Assembly (NCBI GenBank): GCA_001949185.1
Contig: BDGG01000003.1
Coordinates: 4,833,092 to 4,897,091 of the forward strand
From: Ramazzottius varieornatus
Lineage: Eukaryota; Tardigrada; Eutardigrada; Parachela; Ramazzottiidae
Length of the DNA: 64,000 nt
Reading direction: 5' to 3'
Positions 11,876 through 22,280 of the stretch are shown piece after piece. Position 1 is the first letter of the stretch. Every line of letters begins with the position of its first letter. The translations under genes were made by a program, and so were the position numbers. Below the pieces are notes generated by a model. The model made no database searches. It saw only the letters and a program-made list of their open reading frames with translations, and had not been told where the DNA came from.

Positions 11876-14296
11876 TAAGTGAAATTCTACTTGAAATTGT
11901 CAAATTCGGTGAAACCAAAAAGACGTAGAAAGTACACTACACACGCGAAGGGAAAGTTTGGAACAGTAAAAAGTTTGGAACGGGCGATTCCGAAACTGCG
12001 GAATAGAAGTTCGTACGTACATGTGCAATTCACACCAATGCACTGTTTGACGATTTTCTACGGTTGAGTCGTCAAGTTACTGTCTTTTTGAATTTTCCCT
12101 TCGCGCGTGCACAAGGTATCATCTCCAGCGCGTGCTACACTTCGGCCTCAGACTCGTAAGAATTTATGCGAAGCGATCTTCGGAGCACACCATGTAAGAG
12201 TATCCACGGCGGAGAGGTTGTGAAAATCGTCCTACATCGGCAGCACGCTCGACCGCGCTGAAAAAATTCTGACATTTTAAGGAGTACGGCAGCGGAGTGA
12301 AGGAAGGCCGGAAATCTGTGAGACCTGTGTCGAAAAGTGCCATTCGCGGCAATAGAACCTTCCGATGGCCGAAAGATGGCGCCAGCTGAGAAAGTGCGGG
12401 CTGGCCACCTTCGCTTTTGTTTCCTCCCCTATCCCATTCTCCACTGCAGTACGTACGAATAGCACCAAAGCTTTGGAATGCAGCTCCAATTGTCTTGATT
12501 TCTACAAGTATCGCTGGTCACAGAGGTGGGTATTGGGTTTGAAAGACGTCAACGAGGGGCAATTCCCTTGCCGGCTCGAAAGTGTGGTGCGAGAACTTTC
12601 GTCTTCCCGGAAAGACCTCGATCCTCTTGCACCCGGCCCGACGTCACAATACTACCGAAAAAAAAGAAGCAAAGGATGAAAGAAAAGGAGCATGCAGGAA
12701 TGTGCCGCCAAGTAAAGACTACATCCCTTTGATATTCCGACCGTTAGTGTTTCCGGTAAGTGGTGTCTACGGATCAATGGGCTGATCCATACCCAAGCAA
12801 TGTGGCGCAGATATACCTCTGCTGAAAATTAACGCCCTCTTACAAAGAACGAAGGAAGGCACTGGTCGATGGGTGATCGTGACTCGATCGTCGTCGAGTC
12901 CACCCAACTTGATATAACAACTTGGAGGAAGTGGAGAGGCTACATGCTGGGCGACGATGCGTAATAACTATCCAAAGTTATTCAAGTGGCGCACAAGGCA
13001 CAACAGTCGAAACACACGGCAAGACAGACGAGACCAATGTAACCACCCTGGGCTAATATCTGTGAACATTCTTGCGACGAGGCATGGCCCGAGCCGCAAA
13101 TCACAATCGCGGCGTACTTCGCAACACGCGGTCGCCGAGTACAACATCGATGATTCGTGCCTGACAGTGGAAAGTGTAAAGACGAGACTCTTTGGCCCGT
13201 AGTCGCATACAAGCCCAGCCATGCGTCGATGCTCGAAAGAAAACCTCAAACGTATTGCCTCATTTCACTCACGTACTACGGTGAATATATCTCATCTCTA
13301 TCACGTCGCCTGCTGTGGCTGGTGTGCTTTCAAGTGAGTACAAAATATTTCAGGAGCGAGTCAGTAAACTTGCCTCAATACATGGCCACACCATCAAATC
13401 TTCAAACTGGCTTTGGCTTGATACTGGCACCCAACACGGAACACACGACAGACTATATCTCATCCATTTCGCCTTGGCTGTTTTTAGAGCAACGTGGTTG
13501 TCATTAGCATTCATCGCGCTTTTGCACTCGAACCTTGCCAGACTTGTCCAAGAAAAGGTACGCTGTTTCCTCAACCTAACTCCTTCCGTGTTTCCCCCAG
13601 TGTCGTTCATTCCTCCATGCTGCTTGTTTCTCGATAGACCAGATGTTGCTGGAATCAAGGCGACGGCAGCAGATTCGCCTAGGTAAGGATCTGTTATCGA
13701 TTTTGCACGCTAAAAAGGAGGCCGTTTTTTTCTTCGATGTAGACATTTGAAAATCCATGGGAGTCTCCCCAGTATACACTGACAGCTTTCAGGCGATGTA
13801 ACCTTCGTTACTTTGCCAAAATAGGCAGAAACAGTTAATTGTATGCCTTTTGCTGTTACACATGCTACCCATTCGTAAATCGGCTAAAACTGGAGATTTC
13901 GAAAAATGGGATTGTCGTTGTTGATCGCGAAAGATAGAAATTTCACACCGAGAACCGCAGAGAAAAGTGAAGACCGAACAATGGCTGCGATCTATGTTTG
14001 GTATGTTGGTGAGCACGTGAAAAGAGCCCCGTAGAGCTCGAATGAAAAGACCATGTGACTGATAAGATAGTGCGTGACTTGACCCGGGTCCTGGGTACGG
14101 GGGCGAAGTTAGGAGCTGTGGTTTAGGAACTGTTGTAGTCTTGTGGAACCTTTGTCCAATCAAGCGTGGTTCATCGAATGATACAACTTGAAAACTTCCG
14201 ACGTTGCTGTTTTTTTTTTGCAGCCGACTAAAGAGGAAACAAGGTTGCGCCCGGTTCGAACAGCTGACTGACGGATAATTCTCCTGGGACTTGATC
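11876..14296. other. 2.4-kb interval with no gene recognised
   Basis: Only short open frames without recognisable domains. It holds a fragment of the window-wide hairpin repeat near 12975-13000 (one arm only) and a pyrimidine-rich run ending in TTTGCAG at about 14224, which may be the acceptor of a 5' UTR exon of the following gene. Confidence 0.5.
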
Positions 14297-15763
14297 ATGA
14301 CTTCCCTCTCTGCCAAACTACAGAACGCGGCAGCTTCCCTCAACCATTCGTCCGGCGGGACAATGGAAATCTCCAAGAACCGCAAGTCCTACACGTTGGA
14401 GTTCAAGCGTCAAGTCATCAACTTTTACCACGCGCACGCTGGCAACATCTCCCTGGCGGCCAAGATGTTTGGTGTGGATCGCAAGATGGTGCGTAACTGG
14501 GTGGAGAACGAGGACTTCTTCCGTCGACAAACCGAAGACGGAATGCAAGAGCCCATGCCTCTCGTTGCAGCGGCTCCTTCTCAACCCACCAAAGCTCCTC
14601 CACCACAGCGCAAACGTCTCGAGCGCAACTTTGCGTCGGGAAGTGCAGCGCGGTATCCAGAGCTGGAGCGCTCGCTGGCTGAATGGTGGACTGTCCAGCT
14701 GTCTCACGGTCAGAATATCAAAGCCAAGGCCTTGAAGACTCACGCGCTTCTACTTTTCCATCAGTTGTACCCCAACTCCAGCGACCAAGACTTCAAAGCT
14801 TCCACCGGATGGCTTCAACGTTTTGTCGCTCGTATGGAAGCTGGAGGAACCAGCCCGATGGGAGACAACCAAAGTGAAACTAATGCTCAGCAACTTTTTT
14901 CAGGTAACGAATGGTCCGAAACAAAAGCGAACTCGGCAAACATACTGTACAAGATTGTTTCCCCACAGTTGCGCGCGTTCGTAGTGTAATTGACTAAAAA
15001 CGTGCGCCACTCCAAACGATCTTGTCGAGCTTCACGAGGTTGCGCACTGTTGCGGTGTTTAAGACTGGGAGTGTGCGCTGCTTAGAAAAACGATCTGACC
15101 GAATTCGGTTGTTTTCACAAGTGGCGCACATCAGGAGTGATATTGGTTGGAAAAAGTGCGGCACTTTGAACAGCGATGCTGTCGAGTTTGCTTGCCTGCG
15201 TTCCGGTTCGGGTTTCTGAAGAAGTTCAGGTTGGCATGTGTTTGTTTCCTACTGTAGGTCGAAGTAATGCCTTCAACGGTGGTAACGTCAACATTCCGAG
15301 CTCACTAGACCAAGGAGATAATAACGCGGCAGCTATGAACCCGTTGATGTACTGGGCAGCTCAACAACAAGGAAACCTCGGCATGCTGTTCAGCCAGAAC
15401 CAGATGCAGCAGAACGCAATCAAAGAACCGCTGAAAGCAGCACCCGGAAGTAAGAAGCGAACTGCGGCGGATCTCGTGCCAATTTATCCCAAGACTTCTT
15501 CTCAACCAAGCTCCAGTAATCTCTTTCAACCCAGCCCATCGCACCAGTCTCAGTCGTCCTTCGATGGTCCTGCAAGTTCGAAGAGGAACAGAACCTATTT
15601 CGAGACTCCACAGACGTCGGAGGAGAATGAAGAACCACCGGCTGTGAAATACGTCGCAATGTCTCAACAAGATCGCGCTGTTATCGAACAGCAAAAGCAG
15701 GAAGTTGAGAGATTCTTCCAAGACTGCCGAGACTTTCTAATTTATTTAGACAAAATTCAGTAA
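14297..15763 (+). CDS. CENP-B / Pipsqueak-type helix-turn-helix DNA-binding protein
   Basis: Probable nuclear DNA-binding protein. Two exons (14297-14903, 15258-15763) give 370 residues. Residues about 29-75 form a Psq/CENP-B N-terminal HTH (motifs SYTLEFKRQVINFY and MFGVDRKMVRNW). Residues about 110-190 resemble the second CENPB-type HTH of pogo/Tigger proteins (ELERSLAEWWTVQL, ASTGWLQRFVARM). There is no DDE transposase catalytic domain; the second exon is low-complexity with Q/S/P-rich stretches and a short C-terminal coil. This fits a transcription factor or domesticated pogo-like protein. The start was taken at the first ATG in frame. The intron (354 nt) is mostly a triple copy of the window's hairpin repeat. 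Target and partners cannot be read from sequence. Confidence 0.8.
14930..15205. repeat. Hairpin repeat, triple copy
   Basis: Fills 276 of 354 nt of the intron of the CENP-B-like gene. Three modules in a row inside one pair of outer ends (ACTCGGCAAAC; GAGTTTGCTTGCC). Confidence 0.85.
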
Positions 15764-16070
15764 CTACTGTACTTTCCCCCAAAAGATTCCCATGACACAA
15801 AACAATTACTCTAGCTGACATCCAGATGAATTTTTCGTCAAAAAGTTGATTTCATGTATGGACTAAAATGAAATCCGATGAGAGAAAAAGTTTCTCGCTT
15901 GCAAAACACAAACAAGAATTAGTCTCTGAATCTCCAAATTTTCGTAACGAACCTAACGATCAAAGCTATAACCGCGAAGAAAATTTGACAACATGGAAGA
16001 ACAAGCGGTTAGTTTTCCATACAGAGGATGAGCTTTAAAAAGCACATGTCGATGGTGAAACAGTAAAACC

Positions 16071-17907
16071 CTAGGCCGAAATGGCTTCTTGTACTCCATT
16101 AGTCGACGCTCCGTTCTGGACTACGTTGCTAGAATAGTCGTACTTGCCCACCTGACTGTGGTCTCCCGTACGTTCAACTTTATACTTGCCTTCATACCAT
16201 GTGACGTACTCGAGAACCTTGTCGATGCCCAAGAGGGTCGGGTTCGTTAGGAGGTGCTTGTACAGGACGCCACGAAGGACGTGGAGCGCTTGGGCGTCGC
16301 TGTAGTAATGCAGGGTGACTGGATCACGATACTTGGCTGGCCTGCCTGTGATTATACAGTAGTGTGGTTCGGGAAGTTTGGGCTTGGGTGTTTCGGGAAA
16401 GTACTGACGGAAGAGTTCTTCGTCAGAGAAAGCCATGAGGTTGCGCGAATATTTGTCGCCAGGCTGGTGAATGAAGCTTTCGAGGTCTTCCTCCAACAGA
16501 CTAAAAACGGAACAACAGTTCATCACTTGGAACTTGGACAAAAAACCCGGCAAGATCTGTTTTGCGTAGTGGTGCACACTTTCAGCTTACACCACCCGAA
16601 AAACGCGCCACTTGGGGAAATAATCTGACTCGGCAAGATCGGCTTTCCAAGTGGCGCATACTTCTTGTCTATATTAGTCATAGCGTGCGCCACTTGTGGA
16701 AACGATCTGGTCGAGTTTATTTGCCGAGTTCTCACTGGGTTAATTTTAGGTATAGGATTACTCGTCTTACCTATCATCGTGCGATCTCGGGTAAGGCATG
16801 GACTGTGTTGTGGAGATGAAGCATGAGACGAACGGGCCTTTCGTGACCTTGATCTTCCTGGATTTCTTTTTCTCGTTTTCCTCTTCGTCGCGTGCATGCC
16901 TTTCTGCGAACCAACGCATACACTGATTCACGGCGATCGATCAACAATAGGGATTCATTTATTCAAAATCGCACAAAGAACCGTACCCAGATCAGCCTTA
17001 TTTTTCTTTTCTGTCTGGATACTCTTCTGGACCCTTTCAGCTTGGGACGGTATTCGGTGCTTGATCTTCTTCCGAGGTCCGATTTCTTGCCTCCTCTGCT
17101 CCCGAAGCGACTCCATTTCTTCCGTTTCGAAACGCTTGGCTGCGGTACTGTCCCGAATGCTTCGACCTGTTGGAAGAACAGCAAGAGCGAAGTTGACTGT
17201 CGTAAGCGCAACACCCAACAAGAGCTGCGCACGACGTCATATGCTAAAGCACGAGCAACGCGCGCAGCCAACAGTATCATGCGCAAGCTCACGTGAAAAT
17301 AATACAATATTGTTATGGTCATCTCAGCAACTTACTTGATGGCGTTACAGACGCTTTCTTTTTCTTCTGAGACCCAAACTCCGTAACGGAGAACCCATCT
17401 CTACTATCTTCGCCGTTCCCGGAGCTCGTAGACGGAGTAGGGGGCTCGCCGTCCAGATCGTCCTCCTCATTGTATTCATCCTCTGAAGCAGGCAGACTTG
17501 GCTCTTCAGTAGTTTTCTGCTTCTTTGCCCTGCTACCTTTCTGTCGAGTGGTCGAAGATTTTTGCTTGAATGCGGCGAATGGACCTTTTGTGGGTCTTTT
17601 GCGCTTGCGTCGTCCTTCCTCATCATCACCTTGCCCTTCTTGGATGTCGTCTTCCAAATGTTCCTCCTCTTCGCTGAAGTCAATGTCTGATCCGCTGTCG
17701 GATGCTTGGTCCTCTCCAAAGTCATCATCGTTAGCTTCCTATAAACCAGCACATACGTCACTCTCGGGATATCATAAACAGGTGAACGGATATTACCTCG
17801 GTAAAGCCACCATAAAGTGTACTGTAGGCTTCTTCTTCGTGGAAATCTTTGATGAGGCCAGGCATCAGCGCACCTGCATTGGCTCTGCGAGAACGTGAAG
17901 CGGCCAT
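16071..17907 (-). CDS. VPS72: VPS72 / YL1 nuclear protein, H2A.Z chaperone subunit
   Basis: Subunit of SWR1/SRCAP and Tip60 chromatin-remodelling complexes that binds histone H2A.Z-H2B. Five exons (17907-17797, 17738-17336, 17166-16987, 16903-16771, 16500-16071) give 418 residues. The N-terminus carries the YL1 signature (YSTLYGGFTE) followed by a long acidic stretch (DIDFSEEEEHLEDD) that in the family contacts H2A.Z, then a basic segment. The last exon holds the YL1_C domain (YCIITGRPAKYRDPVTLHYY). Exon phases agree throughout. The fourth intron (16501-16770) is largely a double hairpin repeat. Length is close to the usual 360-420 residues. Confidence 0.93.
16547..16733. repeat. Hairpin repeat, double copy
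   Basis: Fills most of VPS72 intron 16501-16770; ends CCCGGCAAGATC and GTTTATTTGCCGAG. Confidence 0.85.
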
Positions 17908-18874
17908 AGTAGCGCTCTTTCCCAATCACCGCGGGTACTTTTTCTCCCAGTGACACAGAACTTCCAAGACGAAGATGTGGACGAATGGTAAACAGAACTT
18001 ACAGAAGCTCAAGAGTCGATCCAAGACGGAATGGAAGTAGAGCACTGGGCCGCAGGTCCAAAAGTACGCTGTAACTGTGCTGCGCACATTACCAGGGCGC
18101 TGTATGCTGCGCTGTGCTGCACAACTTTCATGCTCAGTCGCTAAGCAGTTGTGCTGCAGATGCACGTTGACCTGGTGCAACTGTGCGGTACGCCGATGTA
18201 TTGACGCGGTTTGTAATTCGATCGGCGAAATCGGTAGTCAACCTGGAGAACGTTGCCCTAAAGTACGGCAAAGGTGAGACCGCAGACGTTCGAATGCTCA
18301 AAAACTGTAATTTTTTTAGGTTTCGGTAGGTGCATCTGCGCGGTAGTCTATGGCTTTCTGCTGTATGCTGTACTGTGCCGCACAAATTTCGTCAGTTTAC
18401 GCGCCGTAGCACAGCACAGCTGAAGCGCAGTACAGCACACGCGGCCAGATTCCGTGCTCTAACGCAAACAGCAAACACGAACAAACGAGAACGAACGGCA
18501 GTTACGAACCGGAAAATTGAACATCTTTAGCGAAAGGTGGTCCATAATGACGTCAAGTTTAGACAGCCAATGGCCACAAAAATGACGTAAAGTTCACGTC
18601 ACGTGCTTCGTCCCTTTTGAAAGGAGCTTCCGAACTCAAACTGAGTTTCAAGCTGAGTTTTTCTTAAGTGTCTCTTTGGCTGGTTTCATTTTTGTACAAG
18701 GTGTGCAGTTTTTTGCAAAAACTGTTTTGATCCTCCACGTCCATTTCGAGTTTCTGTCTCTCGTCAGTCGTCTATCCTTAGCAAAGTCTTGAACCACTGT
18801 CTGTCATATCGAACTGGGATAACCGGGAACGAGGAGGTCTGCGTCATCGAGCTGCGTGTGTTCCAGAAGTCATC
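17908..18874. other. Divergent intergenic region between VPS72 and the NDUFAF8-like gene
   Basis: About 970 nt between divergent starts, so it probably holds both promoters. At 18071-18440 there are several related stretches built from GCTGTGCTGCAC and its complement (AGCACAGCACAGC), partly in inverted orientation, suggesting an old inverted repeat. No TATA box was assigned with confidence. Confidence 0.4.
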
Positions 18875-19072
18875 ATGTCGTCCTCCGTCGAGCGCGCAAG
18901 GAGAAAGATGCACCAGTTTCCGGTCGCCTTCGCCAAGTGTACTGAGCACTCTGTTGTCTACGCAAGATGCATATCTTCAACTGAACATCCCGAGAAGGGC
19001 CAATGTCAAAAAGAATTTGCTTTTTTTAAGAACTGTTTCCAGAAAGCCATGTCGGAATCCTTGAGCAAGTGA
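18875..19072 (+). CDS. NDUFAF8: NDUFAF8-like twin CX9C mitochondrial protein (complex I assembly)
   Basis: 65-residue protein with two perfect CX9C motifs (CTEHSVVYARC and CQKEFAFFKNC), the fold imported into the mitochondrial intermembrane space through MIA40. The arrangement (basic start, FPVAFAKC, CQKEF..F.NC) resembles NDUFAF8/C17orf89, which stabilises NDUFAF5 during complex I assembly. The stop overlaps a good donor (AGCAA|GTGAGT). Splicing to TTTTTTCCAG at 19125 would instead give a slightly longer C-terminus, in frame. A polyA signal AATAAA lies at 19238. Twin CX9C is certain; the family assignment is probable because CHCHD/CX9C proteins are short and diverge fast. Confidence 0.75.
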   Translation: MSSSVERARRKMHQFPVAFAKCTEHSVVYARCISSTEHPEKGQCQKEFAFFKNCFQKAMSESLSK

Positions 19073-19237
19073 GTCTGGAGTGACAGATTCTATAGGAGAC
19101 ACGGAAGATAATTCTTTTTTTCCAGTACAAATTGTCGATTATACCATTTTGGCCATAGAAGGCCATTATGGAATGACATTTTAGCAAGCAAGTAAAGAAG
19201 ATAGAGCTTCCGGTTGAAGCGTGCGAACTGCGAAGAA

Positions 19238-19243
19238 AATAAA
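19238..19243 (+). terminator. Polyadenylation signal AATAAA of the NDUFAF8-like gene
   Basis: AATAAA 165 nt past the stop, upstream of the convergent TRAPPC3 3' end. Confidence 0.5.
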
Positions 19244-19359
19244 TATCTCACATACGACGATCAAAACGGTCCTTTTCCGAAACAAATCTAGAGAAACATC
19301 AACATACTGAACTGCAGTGAAAAGTCCTCTGCTGAAAAACAAGATAAAACCTAGACAGG

Positions 19360-19905
19360 TCAGTCTTCCCCGACAGGTAAAGCATCTTCCAGACGCTTGT
19401 TGAACTTCACTCGAAGTTCAGTGGCAGAATCTGCAAGTAAAAACTCTCGCGCAATATTAATTGTCACATCAATCTGCACCATCTCACAGCCGCCTCTTAT
19501 AGCCCCACAAAGCACGCGAGAATATTGAAGAGGTCGGAGATGATCAGGAAATTCAACAAAGTCCCCAATGGGGTTCGTTTGCTCCCATGTGAGGGAGAAT
19601 TCGTTGCCAGCTGGAGACCAATTCCCGACGCTGGGCTGCATGCCCAGGTAGAAACGAAAGGCCTGCTGAATGCGCTCGGCTGTCTGGCGGAAGTCCAAGC
19701 AGCGGGGAATGTTGTGATGAGCAATGAAGTCCTCCACGAGACGGACTCCGATGTTGTAGCCCAGCTTGTCCAGCTGCTTGTTGACATCTTCGGGACGTTC
19801 GTAATCCTTCACGATCTGCGCAACCAAGGCGCCGTAGGTCAGCTTGATCAGGTCCGCGTTCACCTTGCTCGCATCTAGTAATGGAGCCTTCCCTTTTGAC
19901 GACAT
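19360..19905 (-). CDS. TRAPPC3: TRAPPC3 (Bet3), core subunit of TRAPP tethering complexes
   Basis: Intronless frame of 181 residues, full length for Bet3. It carries the family hallmarks: N-terminal helix ELIKLTYGALVAQ-like segment, the NIGVRLVEDFIAH helix, a Cys in PRCLDF that in the family is the palmitoylated residue facing the hydrophobic channel, and the C-terminal MVQIDVTINIAREFLLAD. TRAPPC3 acts at the ER-Golgi interface as part of the Rab1 GEF. The ATG at 19905 is the natural start. It is convergent with the NDUFAF8-like gene. Lack of introns in an intron-rich neighbourhood may reflect an old retrocopy or intron loss. Confidence 0.95.
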   Translation of the reverse strand: MSSKGKAPLLDASKVNADLIKLTYGALVAQIVKDYERPEDVNKQLDKLGYNIGVRLVEDFIAHHNIPRCLDFRQTAERIQQAFRFYLGMQPSVGNWSPAGNEFSLTWEQTNPIGDFVEFPDHLRPLQYSRVLCGAIRGGCEMVQIDVTINIAREFLLADSATELRVKFNKRLEDALPVGED

Positions 19906-20323
19906 CTTGGGTGTAGACGCTTCGATCGGGAAAAACAGCAGCGCGCGCTAGTTTGATGAGAGGAACTTCTGCCAAAACTCAAACTTAACAGGCAGAAAAT
20001 TAATCCGAATTTCCAAATCACCGATCTTCAGCAATCAATTCAATCAACCGACAAGAAACAATACGTCTTGCAGCTTCGCTAGCTTGAAGAAACTGAAGCC
20101 ATATGCGCCTCGCACCGCGTTGTTACAATATCTCAAAATTTAATTATCAATTTGAGAAAATTCAGATTCAAATTTTCAAATCAGTTTCCATCAGATTCAG
20201 ATTTCAGAACAGTTTCTCAGGGAAATCCACGCGCTCTCTTTGTGGTTTCGAGTTTCGTCTGGCGATTGCGTTCTCCGTGTTCCCAGCTAGTCGAGCGGAG
20301 TCGGGCCAGTCGGTGGACGAACA

Positions 20324-21580
20324 ATGCCCAAGAGGACGAATAAGAAAGCCGATAGAGGGACTTTGATCAAAAGATCGAAGAGTGGAGGAAAGCAAACGGG
20401 TACAGAAGGTGAGATGGGGGATGCAGGAAGCCCGTATGGACTGAGCGAGCTGTTCCAGCGTATTCCTGCTCTCGTCCTGGGGGAGATTTTCGACTTCTTG
20501 GATGCGGGACAAGCCACGAGGCTGGGCAGGTACGTACAGGACGACTAACTTTACCTCTACTTTGACCATCTCGCTCGCTTCCTGAACCAGAAATCAGAAG
20601 CATCAATGATCCTTCATTTTGCAGTGCGATCCCTGAATAGAAGCCAATATTGACACGGAACGTGAAGCGCAATAATGGGATCATGTTTCTGGAGAATCCG
20701 ACTGAAAGGGTCGCTATTTTCTGCTTGAACGATAGTCTGAGCCCTCAGACTCTTACCCATGTGTGGTCAAAACATTTTCTGTGGCTTTTGGACATTATCA
20801 AGCATTTCGTCCTGGTCGGAAAGATCTCTTCTTTTTCGTTCTTTCGTAACAGTGATTCTTGGTCCAAAAAGTTGATGTATGCCCGGAACTATTTCGACTC
20901 TGACGATGACTGGAGCGACATTGCGGGAAGTTCACTCACTTCCGTCAGTATCTTCCAGTGTTCCCTCAAGTTTTATGGCATCTACGCAGGCGTTCTGATC
21001 CACCAGTGCGCTTTTTGGCAAGCGTACTTGCAGCAGAATAGAAGATCAGCAAGGCTCGCTCCTTCGTACACGTCGGTTCACTACTATCTCGATTGGGACC
21101 TGACAATTAACCTGCCGTCACTGACTGTACAAGAGGGGGAATGCCGAAGGTAATCACGGAGCCGATGTCCAGAGGTATCTGGACAAACAGAATCTCATTT
21201 GGCCCCATCCTCAAGAACAGACGTCTTGGCTGCTGAGATCGTTGGCGAACTTGGACGCGATAACATTGGAAGCGGTGAAGGACGCGGACAGTGCTTGGCA
21301 AGTGCGCAGGTTAGTTTTGACCCTATTAGAACCAAGCACCTAAAGTCGCTTCTTTCCCTTGCAAGAATATGTGGTAAAAAACGGCAAGATTCATCAGTTT
21401 GAAGACCATCTACCCAAGCTCGGTTCGACCACAACAGCCACCAGCAATGCCCGGGAACTCAACTCTATCGATCTGGCTTTCTTCGGACGGGTCGTCGCTG
21501 CCTTGCACAAACTCATGGCCATTCCAGGCTTCGCGCCTCCTCTTTACCCCTTTCCTGACGATCTCGTGCGACGCCAGTGA
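20324..21580 (+). pseudogene. Broken F-box-like gene, paralogue of the gene at 60182-61621
   Basis: Exon 1 (20324-20529) encodes a basic N-terminus and an F-box-like helix set (LFQRIPALVLGEIFDFLD), matching the paralogue (VFRLVPALILKEIFSYLD). In exon 2 the paralogue's FNRWKSML aligns with IPE-stop-KPIL here: TGG has become TAG at 20638-20640. No alternative acceptor downstream restores the phase. A second lesion near 21125-21140, around a run of five G, shifts the frame: matching sequence (LDKQNLIWPHPQEQ) continues in the next frame. The last exon (about 21369-21580) still matches the paralogue's end (LDLAFFGR, YPFPDD). Two independent breaks indicate a pseudogene, unless both are assembly errors. 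Confidence 0.75.
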
Positions 21581-22280
21581 GGATGCCGGCACTGACTCTA
21601 CAAATACGCCACTTTCAAAACTACTAATCGACATGGTGAACAAATTCTACGTTCGACAAATAAATTCGCCCAGATTTCTAACTCAAGTAGCGCATGTTTT
21701 CATTGTTGTTAGCTGGAAGAGTGCGCTACTTGGGGGAACGAACTGCGTGGGTTCAGTTGTCGACGTTTCATACTATGTTTCTTTCACTTTACTGTGAACT
21801 ATTTTCTCGATATCATCGGGTTATGCCGTTTCTCTTCATCTGACATCAAGTACGGGGAGCGTGGTATCGTTGTTTAATGATACATGCGTAGTGAACAACA
21901 ACCATTTCTGGATCGAGGGAAAATCGAAATTCATTGTAAAATAAATAGTTCAAACGCAACAGGTTTACGCCCGTTCAAATCCATGCTGAAAGCCTAAAAC
22001 AATGATGTAAAGACAAGAGACGAATTATCGCAAGAAAGCTTTCCCAACAGTATCCCTTCACTACCGAGTCACACCAAATTCTGGACCAAGCTTCTCGTAC
22101 GAGGTATGTCAACGTCAGAAACAAAAAGCTACAACAGCGACAAATATAAATATTTCCCTATCGATGTGAAATGGACAGTCTAAAAAATGCAGTGGAATTT
22201 TGCCAAGCAAGTCAGGTGGTAGGAAAAAAATGGAACGGTCAGACAACTCCGAAAATGTACAAAAGCAAATTCAGAAAGCT
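21581..22280. other. Intergenic interval, one repeat copy
   Basis: Contains a single hairpin repeat (about 21650-21765) and A/T-rich sequence that is probably the TOP1 3' flank. No further gene seen. Confidence 0.5.
21650..21765. repeat. Hairpin repeat, single copy
   Basis: Just downstream of the F-box-like pseudogene; arms CAAGTAGCGCAT/GTGCGCTACTTG, with a compensating pair of changes at the centre of each arm. Confidence 0.75.

Noticed and set aside
12975-13000. Isolated CAAGTGGCGCACAAGG resembling one arm of the hairpin repeat
   Set aside because: The second arm is missing, so not listed as a full copy.
12365-13686. Several 70-120 codon frames between ZFHX and the CENP-B-like gene
   Set aside because: No domains, mutually overlapping, no consistent splice signals.
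14240-14262. GGTTCGAAC resembling a tRNA B box
   Set aside because: No A box at the right distance and no cloverleaf can be drawn.
18071-18440. Repeated GCTGTGCTGCAC motifs as a regulatory array
   Set aside because: Likely an old inverted repeat between divergent genes; spacing is irregular and no factor site is evident.
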